Below are positions 60,823 through 64,000 of a stretch of DNA of 64,000 nt, piece after piece. The stretch is taken from NCBI RefSeq assembly GCF_033042135.1, contig NZ_WBXM01000009.1, positions 115,133-179,132 on the forward strand, given 5' to 3'. Position 1 is the first letter of the stretch. Each line of letters starts with the position of its first letter. Position numbers and translations under genes: made by a program. The DNA is from Haloechinothrix sp033042135 (GTDB lineage: Bacteria; Actinomycetota; Actinomycetes; Mycobacteriales; Pseudonocardiaceae). The notes under the pieces were generated by a model, which made no database searches, had not been told where the DNA came from, and was given only the letters and a program-made list of their open reading frames with translations.

Positions 60823-60829
60823 CACCGGC
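60141..60829 (+). repeat. Long near-identical direct repeat, copy 1 (with 63312-64000)
   Basis: From about 60141 to at least 60829 the DNA equals 63312-64000 at an offset of 3171 bases, past the stop codon. The differences I could see include G to C at 60433 (Val to Leu) and T to G at 60629 (Cys to Gly). A shorter shared block (59998-60072 with 63169-63243) precedes it, with a diverged patch between. The second copy reaches the window edge, so its real end is not visible. Confidence 0.85.
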
Positions 60830-60840
60830 TCGCCGGGGCA

Positions 60841-62211
60841 CTAAGCCACACCGAGCAGTGCCCCGGCGAGTACGAAGTAGACGGCGAGCCCGGTGAAGTC
60901 CTTGATCGTGGTGATGAAGGGATCGGCTCCGGGAGCGTGGTCGAGTCCGAGCTTGTACATCGCCCACGGCAGACCGAAACCGAGAAAGGTCGCCAGGATC
61001 ACCGAGACGAACAGCGCGAGCCCGACGGCCAGCCCGAGCAGCGGTTCACCGTTCGGTGCTCCCTGCCACAGGTATGCCACGGCGCCACCGAGCACGCCGA
61101 TGATCACCGCCATGACCGCACCCACGGTGACTTCTCGCAGCAGCTGCCTGCTGAACGACGCCGGGGTGATGTGGCCGAGCGCTAGCCCTCTCGCGAAGAT
61201 CGTGGTGGACTGCGTCCCGACATTGCCCCCCATGTCCATGATCAGCGGAACGAACACCGCGGTGGCCACGACCGCGGTGAGCACGTCCTCGAACCGCTCG
61301 ATGAGTCCCCCCACCAGCAACCCACCGACCAGGGTGATCATGAGGAACGTCATGCGGACCCGCACCGGGTAACCGATACCGCCCGAGGTGAGGCGCTCGC
61401 TGCGCAGCAGTTCGGTGGTGTGGGCGGGATCGGTGAGGCCCGCCTTGCGGTACATCGTCTCCGAGGCGTCGTCGGTGAGCGCGTCGAGCGCGTCGTCGAA
61501 GGTCACCGACCCCACGAGGCGCCCCTCGGTGTCGAGCACCGGCAGCGCGCCCAGATCCCGGCGCTGCAGCAGGCGTGCCGCGGTGGCCGCGTCATCGGTA
61601 GTGCTCACCGCCACGTCCCGCAGCCTGGCCAGGTCACCGACCCTCGCCTGGGAGTCGGCCTTGACCAGCTCGGTGACGGTGACCAGGCCGCGGTAGCCGC
61701 GCCCGCTGTCGGTGACGTAGACCGTGGTGGCATCTTCCGAGCCGAGGCGGCTGTGCCGCACCGCGTCCAGCGCCTGGGCCACGGTCTCGTGCGGCCGGAC
61801 CGAGATGTACCGGGGATTGGCCAACCTGCCCGCGCTACCAGCCGGGTAGGCGAGGATCACCGCCACGCGGTCGGCATCCGGTTCGGACATCGCGGCGAGC
61901 AGGCGCTTGGCCACGGCGGCGGGTGTTTCGTCGAGCAACCGCGCCTGGTCGTCGGGCTCCAGCGAGGCAAGCACGTCGACGGCTTCCGAACCGGTCATCG
62001 CTTGCAGCAGATCGAGCTGTTCCTCGTCGGTAAGCAGCTCGAACACCTCGATGGCGATGTCCTTGTCCAGCAGCCGGTACGCGAGCACCCGCTCCGTCGA
62101 TGGCAGATCCCGCAGCACATCGGCCGCCTCACCCGCGGTCAGTTGCGCCAGCGTTTCCTTGGCACGGTCGAAGCTCCGGCCCTGGAGGCGGTATAGCAGT
62201 ACGGTGAGCAT
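60841..62211 (-). CDS. mgtE: MgtE magnesium transporter
   Basis: 456 aa from the ATG at 62211 (MLTVLLYRLQGRSFDRAKET). The N-terminal superhelical MgtE_N domain (about 10-130) with EAVDVLASLEPDDQARLLDE is followed by a CBS pair (about 140-265). Five C-terminal membrane helices follow, including the ion path motif DMGGNVGTQSTTIFARGLAL and HAPGADPFITTIKDFTGLA. It is a Mg2+ channel gated by cytosolic Mg2+. Its leader holds an M-box riboswitch and an intrinsic attenuator (see entries). The longer open frame upstream is rejected because it runs into that leader. Confidence 0.95.
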   Translation of the reverse strand: MLTVLLYRLQGRSFDRAKETLAQLTAGEAADVLRDLPSTERVLAYRLLDKDIAIEVFELLTDEEQLDLLQAMTGSEAVDVLASLEPDDQARLLDETPAAVAKRLLAAMSEPDADRVAVILAYPAGSAGRLANPRYISVRPHETVAQALDAVRHSRLGSEDATTVYVTDSGRGYRGLVTVTELVKADSQARVGDLARLRDVAVSTTDDAATAARLLQRRDLGALPVLDTEGRLVGSVTFDDALDALTDDASETMYRKAGLTDPAHTTELLRSERLTSGGIGYPVRVRMTFLMITLVGGLLVGGLIERFEDVLTAVVATAVFVPLIMDMGGNVGTQSTTIFARGLALGHITPASFSRQLLREVTVGAVMAVIIGVLGGAVAYLWQGAPNGEPLLGLAVGLALFVSVILATFLGFGLPWAMYKLGLDHAPGADPFITTIKDFTGLAVYFVLAGALLGVA

Positions 62212-62404
62212 GATGAGGGTCCCCTCTTCTCGCGCGCCGCTCGGGATGAGGGCGCGGTGTCCGGCGACGATCGCGATCGAGCGATCGCGGTGCGGTGCCT
62301 CCATGCCGGCAAGACCGTCTGTCGGCCTCACCGGGTTCCGACACGTCAGGTGGCACGACCCTCACCCCCTTCCCGTCGCGAGTTCGCGGGGCCGCCATCG
62401 GCAC

Positions 62405-62433
62405 GAAAAAAGCCTCCCCGTCAGGGGAGGCTT
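62405..62433 (-). terminator. Intrinsic attenuator between the M-box and mgtE
   Basis: On the minus strand AAGCCTCCCC (62433-62424), loop TGAC, GGGGAGGCTT (62419-62410), then TTTTT (62409-62405). It is a perfect 10-bp stem with a T-run, rare in this GC-rich DNA. It lies about 35 bases downstream of the riboswitch and ~190 bases before the mgtE start, so Mg2+ control is probably by premature termination. Confidence 0.9.
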
Positions 62434-62467
62434 GCCGTTCTCGCGACGAGGCACCGGCGCACCGGTG

Positions 62468-62650
62468 CGTTCCCGATGTCGAGCTTTGGCACTGCACGCC
62501 TAGGACACGATACGTCCGGTCCGCATTAAGCCAAGCCTTGATTCGGCAGGGCCTGTTCAACCCGTGGGGGTCTCTCGACCTTTCTGGGCAGCGGACACAT
62601 CCGCGCGCAGGAGCCTCACCTAACGGGGCATTGCGCCGCAGCAACCTTAG
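62468..62650 (-). ncRNA. M-box (ykoK leader) Mg2+ riboswitch upstream of mgtE
   Basis: On the minus strand the conserved M-box segments occur in order: GTTAGGTGAGGCTCC (62624-62610), GCTGCCCAGAAAGG (62592-62579), GGGTTGAACAGG (62563-62552) and CAGTGCCAAAGCTC (62494-62481), then ACATCGGGAACGC. These match the ykoK/M-box consensus (GUUAGGUGAGGCUCC ... CUGCCCAGAAA ... GGGUCAACAG ... CAGUGCUAAAGCUC). M-boxes sense Mg2+ and, when bound, allow a terminator to form. The terminator at 62405-62433 and mgtE downstream complete the picture. Ends are estimated. Confidence 0.95.
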
Positions 62651-62886
62651 CGTCACCCGGCGACGGGGTCAAGCGGCACCGCCAGCGGCGGCCCGGCGCG
62701 GGCGTACACGGGCGGACACGGCGCCGCGGGTGAATGACCGGTGAGGACCTCGCCATACCTTCGGGAACCGTCGGTGACAGCTACGCGAAAGGTATTCCCG
62801 AACACGCCGAGGGCGATTGAACGCGGCTCCCACCGCGCGGTAGCTTTGCCGCCTCGACATCCCTCCGGCACGTGAAGGAGGCCGGT

Positions 62887-63993
62887 ATGTTCACCACATC
62901 ACGGCGCATCACCGCGGTGACCATGGGATCGCTTCTCGGCCTTGCCATGCTCGCCGCGCCCGCGACGGGCGCCGGTTCCGCAGGCGCGGACCGGCAACAC
63001 TCCGTGCCCGATCCCGTGCCCGATACCGTCACCGACCTGGTCGACGGCCAGATCGACGGCACCGTTGGAGCCGAGATGGTCGATCGCGCGTTCACCGGCG
63101 ACGGTCGCGTCGAAACGACCATCCGGATCGGACCGATCGTCGCCTCGCCCCACGAGGAAGGTGATCACGGTACGCACGGTGACGGCCCACGCGGGCCCGA
63201 GGAGAAGGCGCACGGCACCCACACCACGATCGCCGCACCGGTGCCCACGCCCTGCCTCGGCATCACATGCCAGGTGACCTCGGTGGAGCCAGACTTGACC
63301 TATGCGGACGGCAGCCGCGCCAACTACGACACCGACATCATGCTCCACCACGCCGTGCTCTTCGACCGCTCCCGCGAGGACATCACCTGCGCCGACGAAA
63401 CCCTCGGCCTCGCGGGACAGCGCATCTTCGCCGCAGGAAACGAACGCACCGGCGGCCAGATCCCGGAAGGTTACGGCCTCCCGATCGGCCCTGTTCCGCT
63501 ACTGTGGAGTGTGGTCGAGCTCGAGAACTTCGCGCCGGAGGCGCAGGCGGTGTTCTTCGACATGACTGTCGAGGCGACCCCCTCACTACTCGACTCCGGC
63601 CTCACGGAGGTGACGCCGGTGTGGTGGGACGTGGCCAACTGCACCTTCGACTCCCACCACCACGTCCCAGAAGGCGAATCCACCACCACCTGGCAATGGG
63701 AATCCACCCTCACCGGCACCCTCCACGCCGCAGGCGGACACCTCCACGACGGCGGCGACACCCTCACCCTGCACAACCGCACCACCGGCGACGAACTCGG
63801 CGCCTCCCACGCCGACTACGGCAACGACCCCGCCTACCTCGGCCACATCGACACCATGACCACCTGCACCGACGGCAACCTCGGCACCATCACCCAAGGA
63901 GACACCCTCGAACTCGTCAGCGACTACCACAGCCACTACCCCCAACACAACGCCATGTCCATCATGATCGGATTCGTCGAAGAAACCGACTGA
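62887..63993 (+). CDS. Secreted His-rich protein, copy 2 (possible copper-type II monooxygenase-like fold)
   Basis: 368 aa from the ATG at 62887, with GGAGG 5 bases upstream. Its own N-terminus (signal about 1-30, ITAVTMGSLLGLAMLAAPAT) and the region to about residue 95 differ from copy 1 and are less His-rich (ASPHEEGDHGTHGDG). From about residue 141 to the end it is almost the same as copy 1, including LHHAVLF, HHHVPEGE and GGHLHDGG. The Cys in ELCAS of copy 1 is Gly here (ELGAS). The 150-base upstream region has a TTCGGGAA/TTCCCGAA inverted repeat with a 33-base spacer. The two genes flank mgtE and point the same way. Confidence 0.8.
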   Translation: MFTTSRRITAVTMGSLLGLAMLAAPATGAGSAGADRQHSVPDPVPDTVTDLVDGQIDGTVGAEMVDRAFTGDGRVETTIRIGPIVASPHEEGDHGTHGDGPRGPEEKAHGTHTTIAAPVPTPCLGITCQVTSVEPDLTYADGSRANYDTDIMLHHAVLFDRSREDITCADETLGLAGQRIFAAGNERTGGQIPEGYGLPIGPVPLLWSVVELENFAPEAQAVFFDMTVEATPSLLDSGLTEVTPVWWDVANCTFDSHHHVPEGESTTTWQWESTLTGTLHAAGGHLHDGGDTLTLHNRTTGDELGASHADYGNDPAYLGHIDTMTTCTDGNLGTITQGDTLELVSDYHSHYPQHNAMSIMIGFVEETD

Positions 63994-64000
63994 CACCGGC
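63312..64000 (+). repeat. Long near-identical direct repeat, copy 2 (with 60141-60829)
   Basis: Same sequence as copy 1 at an offset of +3171, running to the window edge. See the copy 1 entry for the differences. Confidence 0.85.

Noticed and set aside
62212..62331. In-frame upstream extension of mgtE
   Set aside because: It runs into the leader downstream of the attenuator and adds non-MgtE residues; MgtE proteins begin near the ATG at 62211.

Overview
The window is high-GC actinobacterial DNA with frequent GTG starts and long antisense open frames. A complete-looking mce/yrbE lipid-import operon, a DUF222/HNH (13E12-type) gene, a TIGR02611-type PGPGW protein and many TetR regulators suggest a Pseudonocardiales-like or Mycobacteriales-like actinomycete. 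No rRNA or ribosomal-protein marker fixes the genus. Functional calls rest on reading motifs by eye; no database was searched.

Layout: (1) 1-7.5 kb, minus strand: yrbEA-yrbEB-mceA-F, mostly chained by ATGA overlaps, with mceF cut by the window edge and a TetR gene upstream. (2) 8.4-19.5 kb, housekeeping and mixed genes: TetR plus a DUF445 membrane protein, a Ser/Gly/Thr-rich anchored protein, a Baeyer-Villiger-type flavin monooxygenase, a CoA-binding protein, a DUF222/HNH protein, a PLP decarboxylase, an SGNH hydrolase, a Tat-exported Rieske lipoprotein, a voltage-sensor-like membrane protein and a DsbA-like thioredoxin. (3) 19.55 kb: tRNA-Ala(GGC), a terminator and the C-terminal stump of a tyrosine recombinase, a scar of an integrated element. 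(4) 20-32.7 kb, catabolic and regulatory genes: DMT exporter, TetR, Old Yellow Enzyme, M24 peptidase-like hydrolase, SDR, a frameshifted phosphotransferase, TetR, MarR, acyl-CoA dehydrogenase, GlxA-type regulator, acyl-CoA synthetase. (5) 32.7-39.1 kb, a possible small biosynthetic or sugar-modifying locus: Nudix, Gfo/Idh oxidoreductase and class III aminotransferase on one side of a strong inverted repeat, HisN-type phosphatase and MFS exporter on the other, then a COMT-like methyltransferase. (6) 39.3-42.5 kb, reactive-sulfur detoxification: CstR-like repressor, rhodanese, TauE/SafE exporter, persulfide-dioxygenase/rhodanese fusion. (7) 42.6-46.1 kb: decayed second copies of the OYE and M24 genes flanking an alpha/beta hydrolase and a secreted trypsin-like protease. 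(8) 46.1-51.4 kb, membrane genes: DUF1980/permease pair, PGPGW protein, BASS and SSS transporters. (9) 51.5-59.3 kb, purine catabolism: PucR regulator, urate oxidase, three xanthine dehydrogenase subunits and an 8-oxoguanine-deaminase-like amidohydrolase. (10) 59.7-64 kb: two paralogous secreted His-rich proteins, nearly identical over their last ~230 codons, flanking mgtE, which has an M-box Mg2+ riboswitch and an intrinsic attenuator.

The most notable points are the gene-converted secreted metal-binding-type pair around a riboswitch-controlled mgtE, the oxidoreductase/aminotransferase/phosphatase locus around an 11-bp-arm inverted repeat, the decayed duplicate of the OYE-M24 locus, and the recombinase stump beside tRNA-Ala.
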